Part shown: piece by piece, positions 6,817-13,031 of the stretch
How the letters are laid out: each line of letters begins with the position of its first letter
Numbering within the stretch: the first letter of the stretch is position 1
From: JBBSGC01 sp038254525
Lineage (GTDB): Bacteria; Actinomycetota; Actinomycetes; Propionibacteriales; Nocardioidaceae
Length of the DNA: 13,031 nucleotides
Assembly: GCA_038254525.1 (NCBI GenBank)
Contig: JBBSGC010000053.1
Coordinates: 1 to 13,031 of the forward strand
Direction: 5' to 3'
Made by a program: the position numbers and the translations under genes
The notes under the pieces: model-generated
Database searches by the model: none
What the model was told of the DNA's origin: nothing
Seen by the model: only the letters and a program-made list of their open reading frames with translations

Positions 6817-9042
6817 ATGGGCTCCCGCACGCTCGCCGAGGACCTGAGGTCCCGCGGCGACGACGACCTCGCGACGCTGCTGCGCGCCCGGCCGGACCTC
6901 GCCCGGCCGGCTCCGGCCGACTTCACCCAGATCGCCTCGCGCGCTGCGACCCGGCACTCGGTGCTTGCGGTGCTCGACGACCTGGACGTGTTGACCCTCG
7001 ACGTCGTGACGGCGCTGGCCGTGCTCGACGAGCCCGCCGATCGGTTGGGCGTGACCGCGCTGGTCGGTGCAGCTGAGCCCGTCGTCGAAGCAGCCCTGGC
7101 CCACATCCGCCGGCTGGCGATGCTCTGGGGATCGGACGAGGAGCTGCACCTGGTGCGGGTGGTGGCCGAGGCGCTGGGTCCGCATCCGGCCGGTCTCGGC
7201 CCTCCGAGCCGGCCGGCCCTGAGCCCAGAAGAGGTCGACGAGCGGCTGTCTCGCGCCCATGAGGAGGTGCCCACAGGTGTCGCGCTGGTGTCCCGGCTGG
7301 CCTCCGGACCGCCGATCGGGCACCTCGACGGCACGGCCAACCGCGAGACAGTCGAAGCTCTCCTACGCCTGCGGCTGCTCGTGGAGCTCGACCAGCAGAC
7401 CGTCCGGCTGCCGCGTGAGGTTGCCCTCCGACTTCGTGGCGGCCGACTTCGGCCGGCCGCTCAGCACACGCCGAGCGACGTGCGGCGGCAGGAGGTCCCG
7501 CAGCCGGTGGTGCAGCGGTCGGCGGCCGGCGCGGCACTCGAGACGGTCCACCGGGTGCAGCTGCTGCTGGAGCACTGGGCTCGTCGGCCCCCAACGGTCC
7601 TGCGCGGTGGGGGTATCGGCGTGCGCGACCTGCGTACGGCTGCGGCGACCGTGGGCGCGAGTGAGGACGTCACCGGGTTTCTGGTCGAGATCGCTCATCT
7701 GGCGGGTCTGGTCGGCTCGATCAGCTCGATGGCGGGCGGCGAGGTCTGGACCCCTACCTCGGCTTTCGACGGCTGGCTCGAGCAGCCGCTCGCCGAGCGC
7801 TGGGCGAGGCTGGCCGAGGCCTGGCTGGAGACCGACCGGGTGACGGCGATGGTGGGCAGCCGCGACGAGCGGGGGCGACGGGTCAGCCCGCTGGAGCCCG
7901 GGCTCGAACGGGCGCGCACCGCGGCCGTTCGACGGCTCACTCTCCAGGTGCTCGACGAGCTGCGCCCCGACGCGGCCGCGGAACCGGAGCAGCTGCTCGG
8001 CCGGGTCGCCTGGCACCGTCCTCGGCTGGGCCGGCTGCGGGACACGGTCGCTCGCAGCACTCTGGATGAGGCCAGCTGGCTGGGGATCTGCGCAATCGGA
8101 GCACTGAGCGACGCCGGTGCGATGCTGCTCCGAACCGGCGCCGGCGCGGCCGCAGATGCGCTAGCGCCGCAGCTGCCCGAGCCGGTCGACACGCTGCTGC
8201 TGCAGGCGGACCTCACCGCCGTGGCTCCCGGACCGCTGACTGCTGAGGTGTCCCGCGGCATGGGCGTCGTCGCCGACGTGGAGTCCCATGGCGGGGCCAC
8301 CGTCTACCGGTTCAGCGGCACCTCGGTGCGGCGGGCCCTCGACGCCGGCTGGCCACGAGAGCGGGTGCATGCGTTCCTAGCGGCTCATTCGCGCACGGCG
8401 GTGCCGCAGCCGCTCAGCTACCTGGTCGATGACATCGCCCGCCGACACGGGCGGCTCAGGGTGGGCACAGCCTCGCTCTACCTGCGCAGCGCCGACCCTG
8501 CCGAGCTGGATGCGGTGCTCGCCGACCGCACGTTGCAACCACTGGGCCTGCGGCGGATCGCGCCGACGGTGGCGGTGACGAACTCCGCCGAGGGCACGGT
8601 CGTGGACCTGCTCTGCGCCGCCGGGCACTCGCCGCTGGCCGAAACGCTGGACGGATCGGTGGCTGTACGTGCGGCCGCACTCCGGGCGCCAGGGCCACGG
8701 CGCCAACCCGGTGTCGCCGCCCCCGCGGGCGCTGCCTTGTCGCAAGCCGAGGCGGCCGCTGTTGTCGATGCGGTCCGCGCTGGCGACCGAGCGGCTGAGC
8801 GCCGGGGCCCCGCTACCACTCCACGGGTGGGCTCTCTGGACGCTCTGGCTGCGCTTCGCGAGGCGGCTCAGGCTTCAGGCAGCGTGTGGTTGTCCTACCT
8901 GGACCAGACCGGCGTGTTGAGCGAGCGCATCGTCGACCCGGGACGGGTCGACGACGGGTGGCTGACGGCGTACGACCATCGCAGCGACCGCACCCGGTCC
9001 TTCGCCGTCCACCGGATCCGCAAGGTCGCTCCGGTGGGTTAG
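6817..9042 (+). CDS. Helicase-associated protein (Helicase_C_3-type domain, WYL-like C-terminus)
   Basis: This 741-aa protein resembles the large uncharacterised protein found next to XPB helicases in actinobacteria (in M. tuberculosis Rv0862c, as I recall). Residues 1-450 are Leu/Ala-rich, predicted helical repeats without a helicase motor; there is no Walker A or DExx box. About 459-580 is a recognisable domain (LLLQADLTAVAPGPL, VADVESHGGATVYRF, FLAAHSRTAVPQPLSYLVDD, RRHGRLRVG) matching the XPB-associated domain PF13625. Residues about 688-741 (VWLSYLDQTGVLSERIVDPG, then WLTAYDH and FAVHRI) look like a WYL ligand-binding module. ATG 6817 was preferred over an extension that would overlap the divergent ABC gene. 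Its role is probably as an accessory or regulator of the nearby XPB helicase in DNA repair; this is inference from domain and context. Confidence 0.85.
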   Translation: MGSRTLAEDLRSRGDDDLATLLRARPDLARPAPADFTQIASRAATRHSVLAVLDDLDVLTLDVVTALAVLDEPADRLGVTALVGAAEPVVEAALAHIRRLAMLWGSDEELHLVRVVAEALGPHPAGLGPPSRPALSPEEVDERLSRAHEEVPTGVALVSRLASGPPIGHLDGTANRETVEALLRLRLLVELDQQTVRLPREVALRLRGGRLRPAAQHTPSDVRRQEVPQPVVQRSAAGAALETVHRVQLLLEHWARRPPTVLRGGGIGVRDLRTAAATVGASEDVTGFLVEIAHLAGLVGSISSMAGGEVWTPTSAFDGWLEQPLAERWARLAEAWLETDRVTAMVGSRDERGRRVSPLEPGLERARTAAVRRLTLQVLDELRPDAAAEPEQLLGRVAWHRPRLGRLRDTVARSTLDEASWLGICAIGALSDAGAMLLRTGAGAAADALAPQLPEPVDTLLLQADLTAVAPGPLTAEVSRGMGVVADVESHGGATVYRFSGTSVRRALDAGWPRERVHAFLAAHSRTAVPQPLSYLVDDIARRHGRLRVGTASLYLRSADPAELDAVLADRTLQPLGLRRIAPTVAVTNSAEGTVVDLLCAAGHSPLAETLDGSVAVRAAALRAPGPRRQPGVAAPAGAALSQAEAAAVVDAVRAGDRAAERRGPATTPRVGSLDALAALREAAQASGSVWLSYLDQTGVLSERIVDPGRVDDGWLTAYDHRSDRTRSFAVHRIRKVAPVG

Positions 9043-9053
9043 TTGCTCAACCC
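9036..9053. terminator. Weak hairpin across convergent stops
   Basis: GGGTT (9036-9040) pairs with AACCC (9049-9053) across an eight-base loop. It covers the stops of the helicase-associated gene (9040-9042) and the opposing 56-aa gene (9039-9041), the same arrangement as at the two stronger convergent hairpins. Five base pairs are marginal. Confidence 0.3.
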
Positions 9054-9209
9054 GGAGTCGCTCAGCTGGCTGTGCACCCGCTCGAGCCGACGCTGCAGAC
9101 GTTGCTCCCGGCGGGCCAGCCGCACGGCCGCAGTGAGCGCGGACGCCCGCGCCTGCGCCTGCCGTGACGCCCCGACCTCGCGTGCCATGACCAACTCCGC
9201 GCTCGACAT
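9039..9209 (-). CDS. Small coiled-coil protein, 56 aa
   Basis: This gene was found by reading the reverse strand. The ATG at 9209 is preceded by CCAGGAGGACGAC, a near-ideal ribosome binding site, and the frame runs cleanly to TAA (9041-9039). The protein begins MSSAELVMAREVGASRQAQA and continues ARREQRLQRRLERVHSQLSDSG. Residues about 15-48 are an unbroken charged helix with Leu/Val heptad spacing and many Arg, probably a short coiled coil. I know no named family. Its stop overlaps the stop of the helicase-associated gene by two bases (shared TTAG), and it is divergent from the CGNR-XPB operon with a shared 86-base control region. This setting suggests, without proving, a role tied to XPB control or function. 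Confidence 0.8.
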   Translation of the reverse strand: MSSAELVMAREVGASRQAQARASALTAAVRLARREQRLQRRLERVHSQLSDSGLSN

Positions 9210-9251
9210 GTCGTCCTCCTGGAACGGTTGTGTTTGTAAGGGGTTTGCCCC

Positions 9252-9273
9252 CTAGATGTTACTTACATCCTAG
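9252..9273. promoter_or_regulatory. Near-perfect dyad in the divergent control region, candidate operator
   Basis: CTAGATGT (9252-9259) and ACATCCTAG (9265-9273) are reverse complements except for one extra base, around TACTT. A further exact inverted pair, TGTAAG (9235-9240) and CTTACA (9262-9267), overlaps it, and AGGGG/CCCCT (9239-9243/9249-9253) forms a small hairpin. The dyad covers the -35 region of the CGNR gene promoter and the -10 of the opposing small-gene promoter, so a bound protein would block both. The CGNR protein itself is an obvious candidate binder, but that is inference. Confidence 0.55.
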
Positions 9274-9289
9274 GCACGCACGGTAAGAT
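9259..9289 (+). promoter_or_regulatory. Promoter of the CGNR-XPB operon, leaderless
   Basis: The -10 box TAAGAT (9284-9289) ends six bases before the GTG start at 9296, so transcription would begin at about the first base of the start codon. No Shine-Dalgarno sequence precedes the GTG, which agrees with a leaderless mRNA. The -35 is less clear: TTACTT (9259-9264, 19-base spacer) or TTACAT (9263-9268, 15-base spacer). Confidence 0.55.
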
Positions 9290-9295
9290 TCTCAA
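9267..9295 (-). promoter_or_regulatory. Promoter of the 56-aa coiled-coil gene
   Basis: On the reverse strand, TTGAGA (9295-9290) and TAGGAT (9272-9267) are separated by exactly 17 bases, a textbook sigma-70-type spacing. Transcription would start near 9260, leaving a leader of about 50 bases that carries the small GGGG/CCCC hairpin and then the ribosome binding site. It overlaps the opposite-facing CGNR promoter. Confidence 0.5.
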
Positions 9296-9823
9296 GTGGA
9301 GTTTGTTCGTTACGCAGAACGTGGGGCAGATCTCATCAACGCCTCGTTCGAGACCACCGAGGACGTCTGTGACTTCCTGGCCGCTCGCGTGTGGCTGCGG
9401 CCCTCGGTGGTCGACAAGGACGCCCCGGCTCTGCGCCGGTTCGCCCGTGAGCTGCGACCGCTGTTCGCGCTGGCCATCGAGAACGACGAGCGTCAGGTGG
9501 TGGACCACCTGAACGCGCTGCTGGGCAAGCACCCGATCACGCCCTACGTCGCTGGGCACGACTCCCAGTCCTGGCACCTACACGTGAGCAACCGCGCAGC
9601 CTCCGTGGCTGACCTGCTGATCGCCGAGGCCCTGCTCGGCCTGGCGATACTCGTCTGCGACCTCGGACCGCTGCGCCTCGGCGTCTGTTCGGCCAACAGC
9701 TGCACCGACGTCTTCGTCGACACCTCTCCCAACCGGTCACGCCGCTACTGCTCCGACCGCTGTTCGTCGCGCGCCAACGTCGCCGCCTACCGGGCGCGGC
9801 GCAAGGCCGAAGCCACCTCGTGA
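9296..9823 (+). CDS. CGNR-type zinc-finger / ABATE-domain regulator
   Basis: This 175-aa protein is a predicted DNA-binding regulator. The N-terminal about 115 residues (VRYAERGADLINASFETTED onward) match the stress-associated ABATE domain layout. The C-terminus is the zinc finger, with Cys131 and Cys136 (CSANSC), then Cys152 and Cys156 (YCSDRC), followed by the basic helix NVAAYRARRK. The family-naming CGNR tetrad reads CSSR here, so Gly-Asn is replaced while the metal Cys and the Arg remain. It starts at GTG 9296 with no ribosome binding site, consistent with a leaderless transcript. Its TGA (9821-9823) overlaps the XPB GTG start (9820), so the two are translationally coupled. A likely job is control of this operon and the divergent small gene through the dyad at 9252-9273 (inference). 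Confidence 0.88.
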   Translation: MEFVRYAERGADLINASFETTEDVCDFLAARVWLRPSVVDKDAPALRRFARELRPLFALAIENDERQVVDHLNALLGKHPITPYVAGHDSQSWHLHVSNRAASVADLLIAEALLGLAILVCDLGPLRLGVCSANSCTDVFVDTSPNRSRRYCSDRCSSRANVAAYRARRKAEATS

Positions 9824-11472
9824 GCGACGGGCCGCTGATCGTCCAGTCCGACAAGACGTTGCTGCTGGAGGTCGACCACCCGCAGGCAGCCGACTGTCGG
9901 CGAGCGATCGCCCCGTTCGCGGAGCTCGAGCGCTCCCCGGAGCATGTGCACACCTATCGCCTTACCCCACTCGGGTTGTGGAACGCCCGCGCCGCCGGTC
10001 ACGACGCCGAGCAGGTCGTCAGCGTGCTCCTCACGCACAGCCGCTACCCGGTGGCGCACTCGCTGCTGGTCGACGTGGCAGAGACGATGGGGCGCTACGG
10101 ACGGCTCCGGCTCGAAACCCACCCCACCCACCAGCTGGTGATGGTGGCCACCGACCGGGCAGTGCTCGAAGAGGTGTTGCGGGCCAAGCGCGTCGCACCT
10201 CTGGTCGGCGACCGCGTCGACGCGGACACGGTGGCCGTGCACCCCTCCGAGCGGGGCCAGCTCAAGCAGGCTCTGCTGAAGCTGGGCTGGCCGGCTGAGG
10301 ACCTGGCCGGATACGTCGACGGCGAGCACCACCCGATCGCGCTCGACGAGACCGGCTGGCAGCTGCGCCCCTACCAGCATGAGGCGGCGGAGTCGTTCTG
10401 GCATGGCGGATCCGGCGTGGTCGTGCTGCCGTGCGGAGCCGGCAAGACCCTGGTCGGCGCCGCCGCCATGGCGTACGCGTCGGCCACCACGCTCATCTTG
10501 GTAACCAGCACCGTGGCCGCGCGGCAGTGGAAGGACGAGCTGGTCCGCCGAACGTCGTTGACCGAGCACGAGATCGGCGAGTACTCGGGTGCCCGCAAGG
10601 AGATCCGCCCGGTCACGATCGCCACCTACCAGGTGATGACGACCCGGCGGAAGGGTGTCTACGCCCACCTGGAGCTGCTCGACGCCCGCGACTGGGGGCT
10701 CGTGCTGTACGACGAGGTGCATCTGTTGCCGGCACCGATCTTCCGGATGACCGCAGACCTACAGGCGCGGCGCAGGCTCGGTCTCACCGCGACCCTGGTC
10801 CGCGAGGACGGCCGAGAAGGCGACGTCTTCAGTCTGATCGGACCCAAGCGCTACGACGCCCCGTGGAAGGACATCGAGGCCCAGGGCTACATTGCGCCCG
10901 CCGACTGCGTCGAGGTCCGGGTCACGCTCAGCAACGCCGAGCGGCTTGCCTACGCCACTGCCGACCCGGAACAGCGCTATCGGCTCGCGGCCTCGACCGA
11001 GAGCAAGGTAAGAGTCGTCGAGGACCTGCTCGGTAGGCACCCCGCAGAGCCGGCGCTGATCATCGGGCAGTACATCGACCAGCTCGACGAGCTTGCTCAA
11101 CGGCTCGACGCCCCGGTCGTCAAGGGTGAGACCGGCGTACGTGAGCGGCAACGGCTGTTCGACGCGTTCCGGGCCGGTGTGGTGCCGCGACTCGTGGTGA
11201 GCAAGGTCGCCAACTTCTCCATCGACCTGCCCGAGGCGTCGGTGGCGATCCAGGTGTCCGGCGCCTTCGGGTCCCGGCAGGAGGAAGCCCAGCGCCTGGG
11301 CCGGCTGCTGCGACCCAAGGTCGACGGCCGACCCGCGCACTTCTATGCCATCGTCTCCCGCGACACCGTCGACGCCGACTTCGCCGCCCACCGCCAGCGG
11401 TTCCTCGCCGAGCAGGGCTACGCCTACCGGATCGTCGACGCCGCCGACCTCACCAGCCTCGGCGACCGCTGA
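9820..11472 (+). CDS. xpb: XPB-family DNA repair helicase
   Basis: This is a 550-aa superfamily 2 3'-5' helicase/translocase related to eukaryotic XPB and mycobacterial Ercc3 (Rv0861c), implicated in DNA repair or transcription-linked DNA opening. The N-terminal domain (about 1-135) includes LIVQSDKTLLLEV, HTYRLTPLGLW, THSRYPVAHSLLVD and RYGRLRLETHP. The motor follows, with Q-motif region RPYQHEAAESF, Walker A LPCGAGKT (about 204-211), TSTVAARQW, DEVH box (298-301), LTATL (322-326), the XPB-specific RED motif (Arg328-Asp330) and motif VI QRLGRLLRPK (from Gln491). All key residues are present, and the length is close to bacterial XPB (about 540-560). It starts at GTG 9820 within the GTGA overlap with the CGNR gene, which fixes the start and implies coupled translation. 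Confidence 0.96.
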   Translation: MSDGPLIVQSDKTLLLEVDHPQAADCRRAIAPFAELERSPEHVHTYRLTPLGLWNARAAGHDAEQVVSVLLTHSRYPVAHSLLVDVAETMGRYGRLRLETHPTHQLVMVATDRAVLEEVLRAKRVAPLVGDRVDADTVAVHPSERGQLKQALLKLGWPAEDLAGYVDGEHHPIALDETGWQLRPYQHEAAESFWHGGSGVVVLPCGAGKTLVGAAAMAYASATTLILVTSTVAARQWKDELVRRTSLTEHEIGEYSGARKEIRPVTIATYQVMTTRRKGVYAHLELLDARDWGLVLYDEVHLLPAPIFRMTADLQARRRLGLTATLVREDGREGDVFSLIGPKRYDAPWKDIEAQGYIAPADCVEVRVTLSNAERLAYATADPEQRYRLAASTESKVRVVEDLLGRHPAEPALIIGQYIDQLDELAQRLDAPVVKGETGVRERQRLFDAFRAGVVPRLVVSKVANFSIDLPEASVAIQVSGAFGSRQEEAQRLGRLLRPKVDGRPAHFYAIVSRDTVDADFAAHRQRFLAEQGYAYRIVDAADLTSLGDR

Positions 11473-11665
11473 GGGTTTCGCACCTCATCCCGCGCCCCGA
11501 AGACCCACCGCCTTGTTGTTTTCAACGGAACCGATGTGGCGACACCCCTTCGGCTGAATCCAAAAGTGATCAGCTCGATTTTCGCGGCAGCCGCGGGCGT
11601 GGTCGCCCTGTCCACAGCGAGTCGCCGGCCGGCCCGCATGCTGGTGCGCCGACCACGCTGGGGTC

Positions 11666-12194
11666 ATGGACGACCTCGGCGAGATCCTGCGTCGCGAGCG
11701 TGAGTGGCGACTCCTGCCACAGGGGATGGTCGCCCGACGGTGCGGCATGCCCCAGCAACAGCTGAGCCGCTACGAGACCGGCGCGGCGGCGCCGAGCTGG
11801 CGGACCTTCGCACGGGTGCTGGCCGTCTTCGACGTCCAGCCTCGCGTGGTCCTGGACTCGCCGGCATCGACATCACCGTGACCGGCTTGTTCGCCGCCCG
11901 GCTCCTCGGACTGCCCGCCCCACTGCACGAGCTGACTGCCGAGGTCCACCCTCGACGACGAGGACTGGCAGCGACGGGCCGCGTCACCTGCGGACCGTCG
12001 AGGAGCGAGGTGAGACCGCGCTCATCTGAATCGGCCCCTTAGGCGTCCAGCTCGTGCTGAAGCTGGTCGAAGCAGTGAGCACGCGGCGGGTCCGGGTCTC
12101 GTCCGGCGGCCACGAGTGGTGGGTGTGCCCGCTCGACGAGCTGCAGGTCACCGATCCGTGGGACCAGCGCTTGCTCGCTGCGCTGCGCCAGTAG
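11666..12194 (+). pseudogene. Decayed HTH (Xre-type) regulator with multiple frameshifts and a stop
   Basis: The first frame (ATG 11666 to about 11855) encodes an Xre helix-turn-helix: LGEILRREREWRLLPQGMVA, then PQQQLSRYETGAAAPSWRTF and VLAVFDVQPRVVL. That frame stops at 11879-11881, but protein-like sequence continues. Frame 1 gives VTGLFAARLLGLPAPLHELTAEV up to about 11946. A shift near 11946-11951 gives LDDEDWQR. Then another frame gives HLRTVEERGETALI, a TGA at 12027-12029 (one base from Trp), and finally VRVSSGGHEWWVCPLDELQV and TDPWDQRLLAALRQ, ending at TAG 12192-12194. Such continuous protein-like remnants across three frames indicate one original gene of about 175 aa or more. A 71-aa HTH-only product could still be made. 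No good ribosome binding site precedes 11666. The 193 bases between XPB and this remnant hold no gene that I can support. Confidence 0.7.
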
Positions 12195-12217
12195 CGGTTC
12201 CCCTCCGCACGGACCGC

Positions 12218-12249
12218 GTGACATCGGCGGAGCTGCGGAGTAATGTCAC
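12218..12249. promoter_or_regulatory. Spaced inverted repeat upstream of the HelD-like gene
   Basis: GTGACAT (12218-12224) and ATGTCAC (12243-12249) are exact reverse complements 25 bases apart centre to centre. Between them is a direct repeat of GCGGAG (12227-12232 and 12235-12240). The element sits 41 bases before the GTG start at 12291. It could bind a dimeric regulator or form a leader hairpin. Confidence 0.35.
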
Positions 12250-12290
12250 CGAGCCCCTCACCCGCCGACCGCGCCTGCGGAGGTCTTGTC

Positions 12291-13031
12291 GTGCCCGAGC
12301 TCACCGACGAACAAGCCCACCTGTCCGCCTCCCGCTCCGCGCTGGCCCGGATGCGTACCAAGGTCGCCGGGCTCGAGGCCCATGGCGGTAACGCCGTGTC
12401 GACCGAGTACCTCAAGTCGGCGCTCTGGCACCGGATGCAGGCGCTCGAGGACGATCCTGAGGTTCCGCTGTTCTTCGGCCGGCTCGACTACCGAGATCCC
12501 GCGGAGCGCTTCTATATCGGCCGCCGGCACATCACCGATGAGATCGGCGACCCGATGGTGGTCGACTGGCGAGCCTCGGTGTCCCGGGCGTTCTACCGGG
12601 CCACTCGACGCGCGCCGATGGGTGTGGAGCTGCGCCGCCGGTTCGGCTTCGCCTCCGGCCGGCTGACGGCGTTCGAGGACGAACGGCTGGCAGCCGGTGA
12701 GGAGCACGCCTCGAGCGCCATCCTCGAGGCGGAGATCGAGCGACCACGGGTTGGGCCGATGCGCGACATCGTGGCGACCATCCAGCCCGAGCAGGACGAC
12801 ATCGTGCGCTCGGAGCTGACGACCTCGGTCTGTGTGCAGGGCGCACCCGGCACCGGCAAGACCGCCGTGGGGTTGCATCGGGCCGCCTACCTCCTCTACA
12901 CCCATCGCGACCAGCTCACCCGCCAGGGCGTGCTGGTGATCGGGCCCAACGACTCGTTCCTGCGCTACATCGCCGACGTGTTGCCGGCGCTCGGTGAGAT
13001 CGATGCCCGCCACCTCACGGTCGAGGCCCTC
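12291..13031 (+). CDS. HelD-like UvrD-type ATPase (RNA polymerase recycling factor), N-terminal part
   Basis: The visible 247 residues match the start of HelD-family proteins, which are helicase-like ATPases that bind RNA polymerase, pull it off DNA and, in actinobacteria (HelR), can protect it from rifamycins. The N-terminal helices (LTDEQAHLSASRSALARMRT) form the polymerase-entering coiled coil. YIGRRHITDEIGDPMVVDWR is the typical HelD segment linking to domain 1A. ATIQPEQDDIVR is the Q-motif, and VQGAPGTGKTAVGLHR is Walker A (184-191). LVIGPNDSFLRYIADVLP is motif Ia. GTG 12291 was chosen because GGAGG (12279-12283) is seven bases upstream; an in-frame ATG at 12243 lacks proper spacing. The rest of the motor lies beyond the window. 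Whether it gives rifamycin tolerance cannot be judged from this part. Confidence 0.9.
   Translation, partial: MPELTDEQAHLSASRSALARMRTKVAGLEAHGGNAVSTEYLKSALWHRMQALEDDPEVPLFFGRLDYRDPAERFYIGRRHITDEIGDPMVVDWRASVSRAFYRATRRAPMGVELRRRFGFASGRLTAFEDERLAAGEEHASSAILEAEIERPRVGPMRDIVATIQPEQDDIVRSELTTSVCVQGAPGTGKTAVGLHRAAYLLYTHRDQLTRQGVLVIGPNDSFLRYIADVLPALGEIDARHLTVEAL

Noticed and set aside
6741..7340. Extension of the ABC ATPase frame to 516 residues
   Set aside because: The added 200 residues are Ser/Arg-rich antisense sequence of the divergent gene, and the ATG at 6740 has a strong ribosome binding site directly before MAVIEA.
11583..11595. CGCGG-CAG-CCGCG palindrome as a terminator for XPB
   Set aside because: It lies over 100 bases after the XPB stop, is short, and is typical of chance palindromes in GC-rich DNA.
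12054..12194. Separate small gene of about 46 codons (GTG start)
   Set aside because: It has no ribosome binding site, and its sequence reads as the C-terminal piece of the broken HTH regulator.

Overview
The window is high-GC DNA with dense, tightly packed genes, strong GGAGG-type ribosome binding sites, frequent GTG starts and overlapping start/stop codons. Together with an F420/FMN-type split-barrel oxidoreductase, an XPB-family helicase and a HelD-family protein, this points to an Actinomycetota chromosome. I cannot place it more precisely from sequence alone.

Layout, left to right. (1) 1-1359 (-): an acyl-CoA synthetase running off the left edge. (2) 1487-2135 (+): a HAD hydrolase broken by a single frameshift. 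(3) 2173-4467 (-): a same-strand run of a small Lys-rich protein, an unknown 219-aa protein, a short-chain dehydrogenase and a PPOX-type oxidoreductase. A 22-bp tandem repeat lies between the last two. (4) 4580-4981 (+): a VOC/glyoxalase-fold protein, ending against an ABC exporter operon (ATPase 6740-5790, permease 5790-4984, -) with a large hairpin across both 3' ends. (5) 6817-11472: a probable DNA-repair block. It holds a 741-aa helicase-associated protein, an oppositely oriented 56-aa coiled-coil gene, a CGNR-type zinc-finger regulator, and an XPB helicase overlapping the regulator by GTGA. (6) 11666-12194 (+): a decayed HTH-regulator pseudogene. (7) 12291-13031 (+): the N-terminal third of a HelD-like RNA polymerase-associated ATPase, running off the right edge.

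The most coherent functional unit is 6817-11472. The helicase-associated protein and the XPB helicase share a recognisable homologous domain: about residues 459-580 of the former match about 1-135 of the latter. The CGNR regulator is translationally coupled to XPB and appears to be made from a leaderless mRNA. Its promoter overlaps, back to back, the promoter of the 56-aa gene, and a near-perfect 22-bp dyad lies across both. This looks like a regulated XPB switch. The part most likely to be undescribed is the combination of the 56-aa protein, the dyad and CGNR control.

Three convergent gene junctions (2135/2173, 4981/4984, 9039/9042) each carry an inverted repeat that could act as a two-way terminator. 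Two genes are broken: the HAD hydrolase once, and the HTH regulator by at least three frame changes plus one stop. That could mean real decay or base-calling indels. No RNA gene, CRISPR array, insertion sequence or origin was seen, and no stretch over 300 bases lacks a gene or gene remnant.
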